The notes beneath the pieces were generated by a model. The model did not search any database. It had not been told where the DNA came from and saw only the letters and a program-made list of their open reading frames with translations. A stretch of 64,000 nt of DNA from Variovorax sp. PBL-H6 (GTDB taxonomy: Bacteria > Pseudomonadota > Gammaproteobacteria > Burkholderiales > Burkholderiaceae_C): the NCBI RefSeq assembly GCF_901827155.1, contig NZ_LR594659.1:5102501-5166500 (forward strand), given 5' to 3'. Positions 1 to 11,300 of this stretch are shown here, piece after piece. A program made the position numbers and the translations under genes. How positions within the stretch are numbered: position 1 is the stretch's first letter; every line of letters starts with the position of its first letter.

Positions 1-511
1 CGAAGATGACCGCCGGGTCGGCGCCCACGGTGAGCCAGCTGTTTTCTGCCAGCTCGGATTCCAGCTGGCCCTCGCCCCATGCGGCATAGCCGAGGGAGAC
101 CAGCACCTTGCGCGGGCCAGCGCCGGTGGCCAGGGCCTCCAGCACATCCTTGGAGGTGGTCATCTCCAGGCCACCCGGAATGGTCATGGTCGAGGCGTAG
201 ACCGACTCGTTGGGTTTCTCTGCTTCCCCGAACACCGCCTCGTGCAGCACGAAGCCCCGCTCGGTTTGCACCGGGCCGCCCTGGAACACCGGCGCGTTCC
301 CGAGTTCGGGGCGCGCCAGGCGCAGCTCGATCTTCTCGAACAGCACCCCCAGATTGATGTCGCTGGGCTTGTTGATCACAAGACCGAGCGCGCCGCGCTC
401 GCTGTGCTCGCAGAGGTACACCACGCTGCGGCTGAAGGCCTTGTCCGTCAGACCTGGCATCGCAATCAGGAAATGATGCGTAAGGTTCATCGGGGCAGAA
501 TCAAAGGCCAT
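1..511 (-). CDS. yqgE: YqgE/AlgH family protein, partial (C-terminus beyond window)
   Basis: The minus-strand frame opens at 511 with MAFDSAPMNLTHHFLIAMPG and runs off the left edge after about 170 residues. The N-terminal LxxxFLIAMP pattern, followed by VVYLCEHSERGALGLVINKP and later FQGGPV and GEGQLESEL, is typical of the YqgE/AlgH (UPF0301) family of about 185-200 residues, so only the last residues are missing. Biochemical function is unknown; the family is named for a Pseudomonas alginate regulator. Its ATG (509-511) overlaps the likely start of the divergent photolyase gene (510-512), so neither gene has a private 5' untranslated region if both starts are right. Confidence 0.9.
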   Translation of the reverse strand, partial: MAFDSAPMNLTHHFLIAMPGLTDKAFSRSVVYLCEHSERGALGLVINKPSDINLGVLFEKIELRLARPELGNAPVFQGGPVQTERGFVLHEAVFGEAEKPNESVYASTMTIPGGLEMTTSKDVLEALATGAGPRKVLVSLGYAAWGEGQLESELAENSWLTVGADPAVIF

Positions 512-2012
512 GCCACCGATTTTACTGGCCGCCGACAAGACCTACGCCAAGGGCCTCATGTGGTTTCGCCGCGACCTGCGGGTAGACGACAACGCGGCCC
601 TTTACCACGGGCTGCGCGCATGCCGGCAACTGCTTTGCATCTTCGTCTTCGACCGGGCGATCCTCGATGCGCTGCCGCGCGTGGACCGGCGGGTGGAATT
701 CATCCGCGAATCGCTGGTTGAACTGGAGAGCGAGCTGCGCGCACTTGGCGGCGGACTGATCGTGCGCCACGCCGTAGCGGAGGACGAGATCGCGGCGCTT
801 GCGCACACGCTGCAGGTGCAGGCGGTGTTCGCGAACCGCGACGACGAGCCCGCAGCGCAGGCGCGGGACGCCAAGGTCCTGGGCGCGCTGGCGAACGTCG
901 GCATCAGCTTCCATGCCTATAAGGATCAAGCGGTCTTCGACCGCGACGAACTGCTGACGAAGACCGGCCAGCCCTACACCGTCTTCACCCCCTATAAACG
1001 GGCCTGGCTGGCCAAGGTGGATGCCTTCTACCTCAAGCCCTACCCGGTGCGCAGCCACGCCGACGCGCTGGCGCCGCCGGCGGCAGCTTCTGGCTCGCCG
1101 GTCCCAACACTGGCCGAGATCGGGTTCAAGACAAGCAACCTCTGCAAGCTGGAGATCCCGACCGGCAGCCGGGGCGGTGCGGCGCTCTTCGAGGACTTCT
1201 TCCAGCGGATCGACCGCTATCACCAGACACGCGACTACCCGGCTGTGCGCGGGCCCAGCTACCTCGGCGTGCACCTGCGCTTCGGCACGGTCTCGGTTCG
1301 CCAGCTGGCAGGCGTGGCGCACCAGCTGTCGCTGCAAGGCGATGCCGGCGCGTCGACCTGGCTGGGAGAGCTGATCTGGCGCGACTTCTTCTTCCAGGTG
1401 CTCATGCATCACCCCCGAGTCGCAGAAGGCAAGAGCTTCAGGCCGGAATACGACCGAATCCAGTGGCACCACGGCAAGCACGCCGACATGCTCTTCGAGG
1501 CCTGGTGTCGGGGAAGCACCGGCTATCCCTTGATCGACGCCGCCATGGCGCAGATCAACCAGAGCGGCTACATGCACAACCGCCTGCGCATGGTCGTGGC
1601 CAGCTTCCTGTGCAAGAACCTGGGCCTGGACTGGCGGCGCGGCGAGCGCTACTTCGCGCTGCAACTCAACGACTTCGAGCTGGCGTCCAACAATGGCAAC
1701 TGGCAGTGGGCCAGTTCCAGCGGCTGCGATGCGCAGCCCTATTTCCGCATCTTCAATCCCGTCACGCAGAGCGAGCGCTTCGACCCAGAGGGGAAGTTCA
1801 TCCGCCGCTATCTGCCGCAGCTCGCGAATCTGTCGGACACGAGCATTCACGCACCCTGGACCGTTGCACCGCTGGAGCTCGAAGCCGCCGGGGTGCGGCT
1901 GGGCGACAACTATCCCCGGCCGATCGTCGATCACGCCGAGGCGCGGACGCGCACACTGGAGCGCTATGCGGTCGTTCGAGAGGTGAAGGGTGGAAGGAAG
2001 GGCAGCGCCTGA
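510..2012 (+). CDS. phrB: Deoxyribodipyrimidine (CPD) photolyase
   Basis: A 500-residue class I photolyase that repairs UV-induced cyclobutane pyrimidine dimers with blue light. The N-terminal antenna (DNA photolyase) domain has the hallmark WFRRDLRVDDNAAL near residue 18. The C-terminal FAD-binding half shows the LGVHLRFGTVS segment and, at roughly residues 373-440, the DWRRGERYFALQLNDFELA and NNGNWQWASSSGCD region followed by RIFNPVTQSERFDP. Length matches the family (about 470-500). The ATG at 510 is used, but the in-frame ATG at 558, preceded by AAGGG, gives MWFRRDLR and is a credible alternative that would remove the overlap with yqgE. Confidence 0.95.
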   Translation: MPPILLAADKTYAKGLMWFRRDLRVDDNAALYHGLRACRQLLCIFVFDRAILDALPRVDRRVEFIRESLVELESELRALGGGLIVRHAVAEDEIAALAHTLQVQAVFANRDDEPAAQARDAKVLGALANVGISFHAYKDQAVFDRDELLTKTGQPYTVFTPYKRAWLAKVDAFYLKPYPVRSHADALAPPAAASGSPVPTLAEIGFKTSNLCKLEIPTGSRGGAALFEDFFQRIDRYHQTRDYPAVRGPSYLGVHLRFGTVSVRQLAGVAHQLSLQGDAGASTWLGELIWRDFFFQVLMHHPRVAEGKSFRPEYDRIQWHHGKHADMLFEAWCRGSTGYPLIDAAMAQINQSGYMHNRLRMVVASFLCKNLGLDWRRGERYFALQLNDFELASNNGNWQWASSSGCDAQPYFRIFNPVTQSERFDPEGKFIRRYLPQLANLSDTSIHAPWTVAPLELEAAGVRLGDNYPRPIVDHAEARTRTLERYAVVREVKGGRKGSA

Positions 2013-2030
2013 AGCGCCGCCCAGGCCCGC

Positions 2031-5000
2031 TCAGGCCGCCATGGCCTGCGGCGCCTCAGCACTGGTGTAGTGCCGGACCAGCCGCAACAGCTCGTCTTCC
2101 GCGTAGGGCTTGCCGAGATAGTGGTTGACGCCCAGCGCGCGTGCATGGTCGTGATGCTTTTCCGCAATGCGCGAGGTAATCATGATGATCGGCAAGCCAG
2201 CCAGGGAAGCGTCGGCGCGAATGTTGCGTGCCAGGTCGAAGCCGTCCATGCGCGGCATCTCGATGTCCGACAACACCACCGCGGGCCGCTCCTGCTGAAG
2301 ACGCTCGAGCGCCTGCAGGCCGTCGGCCGCCAGCGATACGCGATAGCCCTCGCGCTGCAGCAGGCGCTGCGTGACCCGGCGTACGGTGATCGAGTCGTCG
2401 ACCACCAACACCAGCGGAATCTGCGGCGGTGGCGTCGGAGCCATCACCGCGGCCGCGCCGCGCACCGAGGAAGTCGCCGATGCACCACTGGCCTGGAACT
2501 GCCGCGCCTGCTCGCCATGCACGGCGGCCAAGGCGACGGGGTTGTAGATCAGCGCGACCGCACCGGAAGCCAGCACCGAGATGCCGGCCATGCCCGGCAG
2601 TCGCGAGAGCTGCGGACCAAGGTTCTTGACCACCACTTCCTGGTTGCCCAGTACTTCGTCCACGTGCAGCGCCACTCGTTGAGCCGCGCTGCGCACGACG
2701 ACGATGGTGTTGGTCTTGCCCGGCCCACGTTCGCTGCGCGGGGACGACTGCAGCAGCGCACCGGCCCAAAAGAAGGGCACCCGCTCCCCGCCGAAGGCAT
2801 AGTGCTGTTCGAGATAGGCGGTCTCGAGTTCGGAAGCACCAGCGCGCTGCACCAGTTCCACCAGGTTCGACGGCACGCCGATCGACGTGGCGCCGGCACG
2901 CAGCATGACCACGTGCGTCACGGCCGTAGTCAACGGCAGCACCAGCTTGAACTGCGTACCCTCGCCCGGCTTGCTCTGAATCTCGATGCGGCCGCCGAGT
3001 GCTGCGACATGCGCGCGCACCACGTCCATACCGATTCCGCGGCCGGCCAGTTCGGACACCTGCTCGGCGGTGGAGAAGCCGGGGGTGAAGATCAGCTCGG
3101 CAGCCTCCTCCTCGCTCGGCTGCTGATCGGCGGCGATCAGGCCCAGCGCGCGAGCGCGCTCGACAATGCGAGGGTGGTTCAACCCCGCCCCATCGTCGCG
3201 GAAGTTCACCGAAACGTCGTTGCCCTCGTGGTGCAGCTCGATCGCGATCAGACCGCTCGGCTCCTTGCCAGCTCTCTCGCGCGCGGCAGCGTCCTCGATG
3301 CCGTGGGCGACGCAGTTGCGCAGCAAGTGCTCGAACGCGGGCGTCATGCGGTCCAGCACGCCACGGTCCATCTCGATGCTGCCGCCGACGATGTCCAGGC
3401 GCACCTGCTTGCCGGTGTCCTTTGAGGCTTGCCGCACCACTCGGTAGAGGCGCTCGGAAATGCCCTCGAACTCCACCATGCGCGTGCGCAGCAGGCCGCG
3501 CTGCAGCTCGCGCGTCTGTCGCGCCTGGGCGCTGAGGTCGTCTTCCGTGGCCTGCACCGTCTTCTGCAGCGTGCGCTGGACGGTCGCCACATCGTTGACG
3601 GACTCCGCCATCATCCGCGTGAGCTCCTGCACGCGCGTGAAGCGGTCGAACTCGAGCGGGTCGAAGCCCTGCTGCGAATCCTTGGCCTGGGCGAGCCGCG
3701 ACTGCATCTGGCTCTCGGCCTGCACCTCGATGTCGCGCAGCTGCTGGCGCAATCGGTCGAGGTTGCCGGTCAGGTCGCCAAGCGAGCTACGCAGCTGGCC
3801 GAGCTCGGCCTCGAGGCGCGAGCGGGTGATGATGACCTCGCCAGCTTGCGCCACCAGGCGGTCGAGCAGGTGGGTACGAATGCGCACCGCCTGGCTGGAC
3901 AACGGGCGCAGCGGCGTCAGCGCCGAGGGAGAAGGCAGCGCCACTGCGGAACGCGGCACTTGTTCGTCGGATCGGTCGTCCGCAGGCGAGACGAACTCGG
4001 CATCGGCGTCGGTCTCCGTCGCTTCCGGGCGCGGTTCGGCGGCAGGCGCCACGGCGACGGCGCGCTTGGCCAGCTCGCTCTGCATTGCATGATCGGCGTC
4101 GCGCAGAGCATCGAAGGTGGCCTGCAGCGCGTCGAAGCGCGTCAGCAGCTGCTCGACGGCGCCGCGGTCGGCCCCTTCGGCCCCGATCGCCTCGATCTCG
4201 GATTCCATGCGGTGCGCGCGCTCGCCCAGGCGCATGGCGCCGGCCAGCCGGGCACTGCCCTTGAGCGTGTGCAGCGTTCGCAAGGTCGCGGCGCGGGGCG
4301 CCGGGTCGCCCAGATGCTGGGACCATTCACGCAATGCACTACCCAACTGGGGCAGCAGCTCGGCCGCCTCCTCCTCGAAGATCGGGAAAAGGTCGACATC
4401 GACCGAATCGGCCACATCGATCGCATCATCGCCCTCGTCAAGCGCCACATCGGCGCCGCCGGGGCGCAGTACCGCAGCGGCGGCCGCGGCCGTTTCGCCG
4501 ACCTCCAGGGGCAGCGGCGACTCCGCCACTTCGCGCAGTGCACGCAGAGTGGCGACGGCAGGCTCCTTGAGGAAGCCCGCCGCGAACTGGTGCAACAGGC
4601 GCCGCAGTTCGTCCGCGGCCGCCACCAGCACCGCACCTTGTGCCGGCGTGCCGCCGCGGCCCTGCATGTACAGGTGCTGTAGCGCGGCCTCAAAGGAACG
4701 CGCCATGTCCGACAGGCCCTGGAAACCGACGGTCGAGGAGCTGCCCGCCAGCGAATGAGCCAGGTTGATGGCGAATTCCGGAACCTGCCGGTGTGACTCG
4801 AGTGCCCATTCACCGACTTCGTGGGCCAGTTGCCGCGACCACTCGTCGGCCTCGACAAGATAGACGTTGTAGAGCGCGATGCCGATGCGCAGCGGGCCGA
4901 TCACCTTGACCTGGTCGTCGACACCGGCCGCAGGCAGCGTCTCGGTTGGCACGGCTTCCGCGAACGCAAGGCTGGGGACGGACGGTTCGACCAGCGGTTC

Positions 5001-8000
5001 GGGTTCGGGCTCCGCCTCGAGAGGCGTCTCCGCAGATGCTTCTTCGGACGCCGACTCCAGGCGCAGCTCCAGCGAGAGTTCCGGCAAGGGCTCGTGCAGC
5101 GTCTCCTCTTCCAGAGACGCCTGCTTCAGCAGAGGCACGGGAAGTGCATCGGATTCAAGTGCAACGGCCGGCTCGGCCGCCGGCGCGGGAAGTGAGGGTT
5201 CGATGCTCGCCTGGGTGGTCTCGAGGAAGTCAATCTCTTCCAGCTCGGCCGGCAGTTGTGGCTCCTCGGACGGCAGGTTCGGCCGGTCGTCGAAGTCCAG
5301 GAAATCAGTCGACGCGAAATCGTCGTCGACAGCGGCGGGATGCGCCTGCACCTCGATGCTCGCGGATCCGGTCTCGGCACGCGGTGCTTCTGCGGGTAGA
5401 TCGAATGTCAGCGGCCCCAACTCCAGGTCGGGCAGTTCGGGCAGAGGCAGCGGCTCAGGCTGAGGCTGAGGCACGGATTCGGGCTGTGCCTCGGGCACTG
5501 CCTTGACATCGGCCAGGGTCTCCTCGGCAGCGATGTGACGTGCCGCCGCGACGAGGGTGTCGGCGTCGGCCAGTGGAGCGTGCGGCGCGATCGGCTCGCC
5601 GGTGCGCAAGGACTCCGCAATACTGCGGAATGGCGCGGATTGCCAGCCGTGCGGCTCATTGGCGGCGATGGCTTCGACCCATTTCGCAAAATCGGTCAGC
5701 GCGCGACGCGTGCCGGCAACCAGTTCGGGCGTCGCGGAGCGCTGGTCGGCCAGCCAGGTATTGAGAACCTGCTCGAAGGACCAGGCGGCCTCGCCGAAGT
5801 CCATCAGCCCGACCATGCGCGAGCTGCCCTTGAGCGTGTGGAAAGCGCGGCGCAGCACGGTCAGCTCGCCGTTGTCGTCCGGACGCGAACCGAGCACCGA
5901 GACTGCGGCCAGGCCGTTGTGCAGCACCTCGCGCGCCTCATCGAGAAAGATGTTCTGGAGATCGTCCTCCTCCAGCTCCCGCACTTCGGTGTCAGGCAGG
6001 CCCTCCAGGGGTGCCGGGCCCGTGATCTTGGCGGTCCAGCTCGCGCTCGGACGGCTGACTTCTTCGATCGGCGGCGGCGGCGCCTTGCGCGCAGGCGTCG
6101 CCAGCGCGGCGAGCCTGGCCGCGATCTGGGCATCGACCTCTTCGACGCTAAGCACAGTCTCGGTGACTGAGACCGGCCCGGTGGCCGATGCGAAGGACAT
6201 CGGCGCCCCCGGCTGGGGTGCGGCTGCCTCGGCAGCCTGGCGGCCCATCAGAGGCTTGAGCTCGCCGGCTTCGGCGTCGAACACGAACAGGCGCTTTGCC
6301 AATGCTGGCTGATAGCCCAGCATATCGATCAGGAAGCCGAGTGCGCCCAGGTTGTTGCCGAGCGGATCGAAGTCACTGGCGTCGCTGGCGGATGCCTCGA
6401 CGGCCAGCAGGCGATCGACGTTCTCGCGCATGCGTTGCACGGTCTGGGCCGCCTGGTCCAGCCCGAGCACCGAGAACACGCCCTTCATCTGCAGAAGTTG
6501 TGTCGGCACCGTGCGCAAAAGGCTCTTCTCGGTCGGACGGCGGAAGAACTGGTCGAGCGACTTCTCGAGCTCGCTCAGGTGGCTGCGCAGCTCGCCGACC
6601 ACGGTACCCATGGTCTGCCGGTCGCTCACGCGGCGGTACAGTTCCTCCATCCAGGGCTCGAGCGGCTCCGAGCGGCCTCCTTCGCGCGCGCGCTCGATGC
6701 GTCCGGCCAACTGGACGGTACGCGCCGTGAGCTGGCGATCATGCGGGTCGAGGTCCTCGAAGGCCGCCTCGAGGTAAAGCACGGAGGTCGCGACCTCCAT
6801 CGCCAACTCGGTGGAAGGCGGCCGGCCCGAGCGCATCGAGGCGTCGACCGCATTGTTCAAGGCCTGCACCATCGGCAGGCTGGGTGGGTGCAATTTCTGC
6901 AGCGACTCGCCGAGCTGTGCGAAGGTCTCGGCCACTTGGCGCGTACGCGAGACGTCGCCGCCAGAGAGCGCCGACCACATTTCCTTTGCTGTCTCGATGC
7001 GCTTGCGCGCCTGCATCAGCACCTGGGGTTCGAAGCGGCCGAATTGCTCGATCGTGTAGTCGACCTTCTGCTCGTTGGCCACGCCCCAGGCAACGCGTAC
7101 CGCGCGCAGAGTCGCTGCCTCGTCGCCTGCACCCGGGACGGCCTGGGCACAGAAGAACAGCAGGTCCTGGCCAAGACGATCGGAAACGGTGTTGTCGCCG
7201 CGTGCCAAGGTGGCGTATTGCAGGAGCACGCGGGAGGCAGCGCGCTTGACGTGGGCATCGGCGGGGATCAATGCCAGCGCCAGGGCCTCGAAGAAACCAG
7301 CCGCCAGCGTCCAGAAGCTGGCCACGCGCGGCAGCGAGGCGCCGCGGCCCAGGCTCAAGCACAAGGCCTGCAGCCGACGCGCAGCCTGGTCGTCGCCGTT
7401 CTTGACGATCTTGAGCACCTCGCGGTCAAGCTTGGAACGCACCGCAGGGTCGTACACCATTGCGGTCTGGGTGGGCGAGGGCTTGATCTCGGCCCAGCGC
7501 CAATTCATGTCCCAGAGGTCGGCCGGATGGACGCGCTCGTTGCCTACCAGTTCGAGCACATCGCGGTATTGCGGGAACAGCGCGACCGAGGACACGGTCT
7601 TGCCCGCAAGCTGCGCGTTAAGGAAGTCGGAGACGGCGAAGCCCGCGCGGTCGATCTTCTGGGCCGCGGCCTCACTGCAGCGCGCCGGCTCGGAAATGAA
7701 GCTCTGGACCGCGAATTCCATCGCTCCCAGCACCAACGCGGGGGCCGGGTGTCCCACCATCTGCAGCGCGCCGACGGCCTGATGCAACTGCTGCCTTGCC
7801 AGGCGCAGCGGCGCGGTGTCGGCTTCGGCGCTGCCCTCGCGAGCGAAGCGCTTCAACGTCTTGCTGGCGTTGTCGAGCGACTTCTGGATCTCTCCGAGCA
7901 CCCAGGCCAGCGGCCCGAGATCTTCATGGGCCGGCGCGGGACCGGCTTTCGGGGCGGTGGCGGGGCTTTGGATCGACACGTTGGATGCTCGGGGTTCAGG

Positions 8001-8003
8001 CAA
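2031..8003 (-). CDS. chpA: ChpA/PilL-type hybrid CheA histidine kinase of the type IV pilus chemosensory system
   Basis: A 1,990-residue hybrid kinase that should phosphorylate PilG and PilH to control twitching. The N-terminal third is a helical region with degenerate Hpt-like repeats (for example [14 protein letters not shown] near 70). Three Hpt modules follow: [12 protein letters not shown] near 722, [12 protein letters not shown] near 1083 and [12 protein letters not shown] near 1246, separated by long acidic Pro/Glu-rich linkers. Then come a dimerisation helix (about 1380), the HATPase with [11 protein letters not shown] (about 1563), DDGAGL (about 1604) and GRGIGMDVV (about 1656), a CheW domain, and a receiver with [15 protein letters not shown] and GKPY (about 1863-1980). 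The open frame starts with TTG at 8003, overlapping the pilJ stop by 8 bases; GTG at 7979 is an alternative. Confidence 0.95.
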   Translation of the reverse strand: MPEPRASNVSIQSPATAPKAGPAPAHEDLGPLAWVLGEIQKSLDNASKTLKRFAREGSAEADTAPLRLARQQLHQAVGALQMVGHPAPALVLGAMEFAVQSFISEPARCSEAAAQKIDRAGFAVSDFLNAQLAGKTVSSVALFPQYRDVLELVGNERVHPADLWDMNWRWAEIKPSPTQTAMVYDPAVRSKLDREVLKIVKNGDDQAARRLQALCLSLGRGASLPRVASFWTLAAGFFEALALALIPADAHVKRAASRVLLQYATLARGDNTVSDRLGQDLLFFCAQAVPGAGDEAATLRAVRVAWGVANEQKVDYTIEQFGRFEPQVLMQARKRIETAKEMWSALSGGDVSRTRQVAETFAQLGESLQKLHPPSLPMVQALNNAVDASMRSGRPPSTELAMEVATSVLYLEAAFEDLDPHDRQLTARTVQLAGRIERAREGGRSEPLEPWMEELYRRVSDRQTMGTVVGELRSHLSELEKSLDQFFRRPTEKSLLRTVPTQLLQMKGVFSVLGLDQAAQTVQRMRENVDRLLAVEASASDASDFDPLGNNLGALGFLIDMLGYQPALAKRLFVFDAEAGELKPLMGRQAAEAAAPQPGAPMSFASATGPVSVTETVLSVEEVDAQIAARLAALATPARKAPPPPIEEVSRPSASWTAKITGPAPLEGLPDTEVRELEEDDLQNIFLDEAREVLHNGLAAVSVLGSRPDDNGELTVLRRAFHTLKGSSRMVGLMDFGEAAWSFEQVLNTWLADQRSATPELVAGTRRALTDFAKWVEAIAANEPHGWQSAPFRSIAESLRTGEPIAPHAPLADADTLVAAARHIAAEETLADVKAVPEAQPESVPQPQPEPLPLPELPDLELGPLTFDLPAEAPRAETGSASIEVQAHPAAVDDDFASTDFLDFDDRPNLPSEEPQLPAELEEIDFLETTQASIEPSLPAPAAEPAVALESDALPVPLLKQASLEEETLHEPLPELSLELRLESASEEASAETPLEAEPEPEPLVEPSVPSLAFAEAVPTETLPAAGVDDQVKVIGPLRIGIALYNVYLVEADEWSRQLAHEVGEWALESHRQVPEFAINLAHSLAGSSSTVGFQGLSDMARSFEAALQHLYMQGRGGTPAQGAVLVAAADELRRLLHQFAAGFLKEPAVATLRALREVAESPLPLEVGETAAAAAAVLRPGGADVALDEGDDAIDVADSVDVDLFPIFEEEAAELLPQLGSALREWSQHLGDPAPRAATLRTLHTLKGSARLAGAMRLGERAHRMESEIEAIGAEGADRGAVEQLLTRFDALQATFDALRDADHAMQSELAKRAVAVAPAAEPRPEATETDADAEFVSPADDRSDEQVPRSAVALPSPSALTPLRPLSSQAVRIRTHLLDRLVAQAGEVIITRSRLEAELGQLRSSLGDLTGNLDRLRQQLRDIEVQAESQMQSRLAQAKDSQQGFDPLEFDRFTRVQELTRMMAESVNDVATVQRTLQKTVQATEDDLSAQARQTRELQRGLLRTRMVEFEGISERLYRVVRQASKDTGKQVRLDIVGGSIEMDRGVLDRMTPAFEHLLRNCVAHGIEDAAARERAGKEPSGLIAIELHHEGNDVSVNFRDDGAGLNHPRIVERARALGLIAADQQPSEEEAAELIFTPGFSTAEQVSELAGRGIGMDVVRAHVAALGGRIEIQSKPGEGTQFKLVLPLTTAVTHVVMLRAGATSIGVPSNLVELVQRAGASELETAYLEQHYAFGGERVPFFWAGALLQSSPRSERGPGKTNTIVVVRSAAQRVALHVDEVLGNQEVVVKNLGPQLSRLPGMAGISVLASGAVALIYNPVALAAVHGEQARQFQASGASATSSVRGAAAVMAPTPPPQIPLVLVVDDSITVRRVTQRLLQREGYRVSLAADGLQALERLQQERPAVVLSDIEMPRMDGFDLARNIRADASLAGLPIIMITSRIAEKHHDHARALGVNHYLGKPYAEDELLRLVRHYTSAEAPQAMAA

Positions 8004-10335
8004 TCTTGAAGCGGGCCACGGATTGGCGCAGTTCCTCGGCCATGTGCGAGAGCTCGCGCACTTGCTGTGCAGTGGTGCGCGTACCTTCGCCCGTCTGCTC
8101 GGTCACGGCGAAGATGTGCTGGATGTTGGCCGCGACCACGTTCGCCGAATCGGCTTCGCGCGACGCGGACTGCGAGATCTGCTCGATCAGCTCGGCCAAC
8201 CGGCGCGACACGCGGTCGATCTCGGACAAGGCAGTACCGGCGTTGTCAGAGAGCTTGGCACCCTCGACCACCCCCTGCGTGGAGCGCTCCATGGCGCCAA
8301 CCGCATCCTGCGTGTCTGTTTGAATGGCTTTCACCAGCGCCGAGATCTGACGCGTGGCGTCGGCGGAGCGCTCAGCCAGGCGCTGCACTTCTTCCGCCAC
8401 CACCGAGAAGCCGCGGCCGGCTTCACCCGCGGACGCAGCCTGAATGGCGGCGTTCAGGGCCAGCACGTTGGTCTGTTCGGTGATGTCCGAGATCAGCTCC
8501 GTGATTTCGCCGATCTCCTGGGACGATTCGCCTAGGCGCTTGATCCGCTTGGAGGTTTCCTGGATCTGGTCGCGGATTGAATTCATACCGCCAATCGCGT
8601 TCTGCACCGCTTGCAGGCCAGAGGACGCAGCCTCGAGCGACTGGCGTGCCACCGTGGCGGATTCTTGCGCCTGGGAAGAGACGCCGTTGATGCGCTCCGC
8701 CATGGTCAGCACCGACTGGCCAGTCTCGCGGATCTCGCGAAGCTGCTCGGTGGAGGCCGCGAGCAGCTCGGTCGAGGTGCTTTCCACCTGCGAGGTGGTC
8801 TGCGCGACGCGGGTGGCCGTGTTCTGCACGTTGCCCACGAGCAAGCGCAGTTCCTCCACCGTGTAGTTCACCGAGTCGGCGATGGCGCCGGTGATGTCCT
8901 CGGTCACGGTCGCTTCCTGGGTCAGGTCACCTTCCGCCACCGTCTGCAATTCGTTCATGAGCCGCAGAATGGCGGCCTGGTTCGCGGCATTGACACGGCC
9001 GGCGTCCTCGCTGGCGCGCTCGGCGGCAATCCGCTCGCGCTCGGCGGCCAATGCCCGCTCGCGACCCTCGCGCACCTGCACGAAGCCGATCGCACCCGCC
9101 AGGGCCAGGGCGGCCAACGACAGCACGAAGAGCATCACCACCGTGCCGGCGCCGAGGCCCGTGCGGGCCGAGAGCTTGTCTTGCAGGTCGCCAAGCGAGG
9201 TGCGCAGCGGCTCACTGTCGGCCAGAATCGCGGCCTGCGCCTCACGTGCGGCTACCAGGCCCTGGAGGTTGCCGAGGATGGCGCCAGCCTGCGTCCGCGT
9301 CTGCTCGTAGGTCTTGAGGATTGTCTCCAGCTGCTGGCGCGTCTGCGCGTCGCGCGTGCCGGGCAGGCGCTGCTGGGCATTGCCTTCGAGCAAACCGCGA
9401 GTGACTTCCTGAAAAGTGTTCAGGTCCTTGCCCAGCAGGAACACGGCGTCGGGACTCACGCCCTCGACCGTCAGGAATTCGTTGGCCGACTTGCCGATGC
9501 GCTGCGTCAGCATCACGAGCTGGCCTGCCGCCGAGATTTCGGGCAGCGTCGCGTTCTGCTGCATCTTCAGCGAAGCCACGGTCTCGGTCATTTCGAGCAG
9601 GTCCGAGGACTGGCGGTTGATATCGCGCAGCGCGGTGCCGACCTGGGTCAGGATCTTCTGTTGCGCCAGTACAGCCTTGGCGCTCTTGTCCGCACGCTCG
9701 ACCAAGGGCGTGATCTTGGCGAGCTCGGCCTCGTACTGGGAGCCCACGCGCTCCAGCTTGAGCGCATCGTCACCGTTGGCCAGACCCTGCACGCGGCGCG
9801 TCAGGTCGTCCGAGCTCTCTTTCACCTCCGTGAAGGCCGGTACGTTGCCCACCAGAGCCTGTGACACCGACTTGGCCAGGCGCTGCGATTGCATCAGCGA
9901 TTGGCCGGTGGCTGCCACCTGCTGCGCCAACCGCTCGGCGCGCAGGATGGCGGAGCCGGCCACCAACAGCAGCAGGAGCACCACGGCGGCGAGCACGATT
10001 GCCAACACGCGCTGCTGGCGCGCGGGATTGGAGCGCAGCGAGCCTCCGCCAGCAGCCGGCGCCGAGGGCGCGTCGCCGGGGCTTTCCGCCAGGACGGGGT
10101 CGTTGTCGATCGCGGCGGCCGGGGACTGGTCGTTGGCGGCGTCCATGGCGAGAACCACTGTCTCGGGCTTCGCATCGGGGGCCGAATCGCGTCGGATCCG
10201 CACGGTTTTCTCCTCAGGCGGTTGCAAGGTGTCGCCGCCGTCCATCGACAATGTCGACCCGCTGTCGACACGCCCCGTGACGTTGTCGCCACCCACAGGC
10301 AGGAATTTCTTGAACTTGTCGGCGATCGAGCTCAC
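7996..10335 (-). CDS. pilJ: Twitching-motility methyl-accepting chemotaxis protein PilJ
   Basis: A 779-residue transducer for the Chp/Pil pathway. It has an unusually long, polar, Pro/Ala-rich cytoplasmic N-terminus (about residues 1-107), a first transmembrane helix (about 108-128, [20 protein letters not shown]), a PilJ-type periplasmic ligand domain, and a second helix near 395-420. A HAMP-like stretch and the MCP signalling domain follow, with the conserved hairpin [20 protein letters not shown] and [18 protein letters not shown]. The start is GTG at 10335, chosen because AAGGAC lies 7 bases upstream. It follows pilI and overlaps the chpA start by a few bases, so one operon is likely. Confidence 0.95.
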   Translation of the reverse strand: MSSIADKFKKFLPVGGDNVTGRVDSGSTLSMDGGDTLQPPEEKTVRIRRDSAPDAKPETVVLAMDAANDQSPAAAIDNDPVLAESPGDAPSAPAAGGGSLRSNPARQQRVLAIVLAAVVLLLLLVAGSAILRAERLAQQVAATGQSLMQSQRLAKSVSQALVGNVPAFTEVKESSDDLTRRVQGLANGDDALKLERVGSQYEAELAKITPLVERADKSAKAVLAQQKILTQVGTALRDINRQSSDLLEMTETVASLKMQQNATLPEISAAGQLVMLTQRIGKSANEFLTVEGVSPDAVFLLGKDLNTFQEVTRGLLEGNAQQRLPGTRDAQTRQQLETILKTYEQTRTQAGAILGNLQGLVAAREAQAAILADSEPLRTSLGDLQDKLSARTGLGAGTVVMLFVLSLAALALAGAIGFVQVREGRERALAAERERIAAERASEDAGRVNAANQAAILRLMNELQTVAEGDLTQEATVTEDITGAIADSVNYTVEELRLLVGNVQNTATRVAQTTSQVESTSTELLAASTEQLREIRETGQSVLTMAERINGVSSQAQESATVARQSLEAASSGLQAVQNAIGGMNSIRDQIQETSKRIKRLGESSQEIGEITELISDITEQTNVLALNAAIQAASAGEAGRGFSVVAEEVQRLAERSADATRQISALVKAIQTDTQDAVGAMERSTQGVVEGAKLSDNAGTALSEIDRVSRRLAELIEQISQSASREADSANVVAANIQHIFAVTEQTGEGTRTTAQQVRELSHMAEELRQSVARFKIA

Positions 10336-10376
10336 GGTCGGTCCTTCAGGTAAGTGGTCGGTGCAAGGCGCTGCGC

Positions 10377-10904
10377 TCAGGCGCCGATACTCAAAAATTG
10401 CGGTTGTTGCGACAGCGCCTGCAGGTTGATCTCCTGCCAGGTCTCACCAGACGCATCGGTGTACGAATGCCCAAGCCAGGCGGGGGCGTCGCCGTCCGGC
10501 GGCTGGGATGCAGTGAAGGCTTCTACGCCGCGCAGACCGACGAGCCGGTCGATCAGGAGAGCGCAGTTGACTTCCAGCATCTCGTTGAGCGCCACCAACC
10601 GCGACTGGGCGCGCGCTGCCTCGCTGCCCGCGGCGGCGTCGCCGGAAGCGAAGGTGGACAGCTGGACGATGCCGTACAAGCCACCGCGCAAGTTGGCGAC
10701 GCCCAGGAACCAGGGCTGTGCATACGGCACGGGCTCTGGCGGGGTCCAGGGAAAGATCTCGCCAGCATGACCGAGCGGAAACAGGTACTTCGCCTCGCCC
10801 GCCTCGACGGCGAGCCAGGAGGCGGACACGCCCGAAGTGCGCGCGGCCTGCAGGCGACTGGCGAGCCGGGACTGGAAAGCACGTAGAGCGTCGCGGTTGG
10901 CCAT
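10377..10904 (-). CDS. pilI: CheW-domain adaptor PilI
   Basis: A 175-residue CheW-like protein starting [19 protein letters not shown]. It should couple PilJ arrays to the ChpA kinase. CheW features include the segment around [41 protein letters not shown], where the GVANLRG turn is characteristic. Position between pilH and pilJ is the standard Chp/Pil order. Length fits the PilI family. Confidence 0.92.
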   Translation of the reverse strand: MANRDALRAFQSRLASRLQAARTSGVSASWLAVEAGEAKYLFPLGHAGEIFPWTPPEPVPYAQPWFLGVANLRGGLYGIVQLSTFASGDAAAGSEAARAQSRLVALNEMLEVNCALLIDRLVGLRGVEAFTASQPPDGDAPAWLGHSYTDASGETWQEINLQALSQQPQFLSIGA

Positions 10905-10934
10905 GTAAGAGAGCGGAAGAAAAAGACGACGCGG

Positions 10935-11300
10935 TCAGGCGAGCGCACTGATCTTTGCAATCAGCTCGGCCGCATTGACCGGCTTGACGATGTAGTCGCG
11001 AGCACCCTGCCGCATGCCCCAGAGCCGATCGGTTTCCTGGTTCTTGCTGGTGCACATGATGATGGGCACCGACGCGTACTGCGGATTGCGCGCAATGGCG
11101 CGGGTGAGCTGGAAGCCGTTCTGGCCCGGCATCACGACGTCCATGAGGATCAGGTCGGGCTGCTCTTCCTCGAGGCGGCGCATGGCGTCATCCGCGTTCT
11201 CGGCGGTCTTCACAGAGAAACCGTTCTTCTGGAGAAGATCGGTCAAGAAGATCAACTCCGTCTTGGAGTCGTCGACTACGAGCACTTTGCGAATAGCCAT
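10935..11300 (-). CDS. pilH: Response regulator PilH (single receiver domain)
   Basis: A 121-residue CheY-like receiver starting MAIRKVLVVDDSKTELIFLT. The phospho-acceptor pattern is present: the DD acidic pair (VVDDS), the Asp in LILMDVVMPGQNG, Thr/Ser in MCTSKNQ and Lys in IVKPVN. In Pseudomonas PilH acts opposite PilG in pilus retraction; that role is inferred here. The ATG at 11300 overlaps the TAA of pilG by one base (TAATG). A longer open frame upstream is the shadow of pilG and was rejected as part of this gene. Confidence 0.94.
   Translation of the reverse strand: MAIRKVLVVDDSKTELIFLTDLLQKNGFSVKTAENADDAMRRLEEEQPDLILMDVVMPGQNGFQLTRAIARNPQYASVPIIMCTSKNQETDRLWGMRQGARDYIVKPVNAAELIAKISALA

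Noticed and set aside
522..1934. 470-codon open frame antisense to the photolyase gene
   Set aside because: High-GC shadow: it has no conserved blocks and lies fully opposite a clear gene. The same applies to long antisense frames at 3429-4682, 6435-8009, 12071-13165, 14461-15396, 18161-20176 and 21736-23424.
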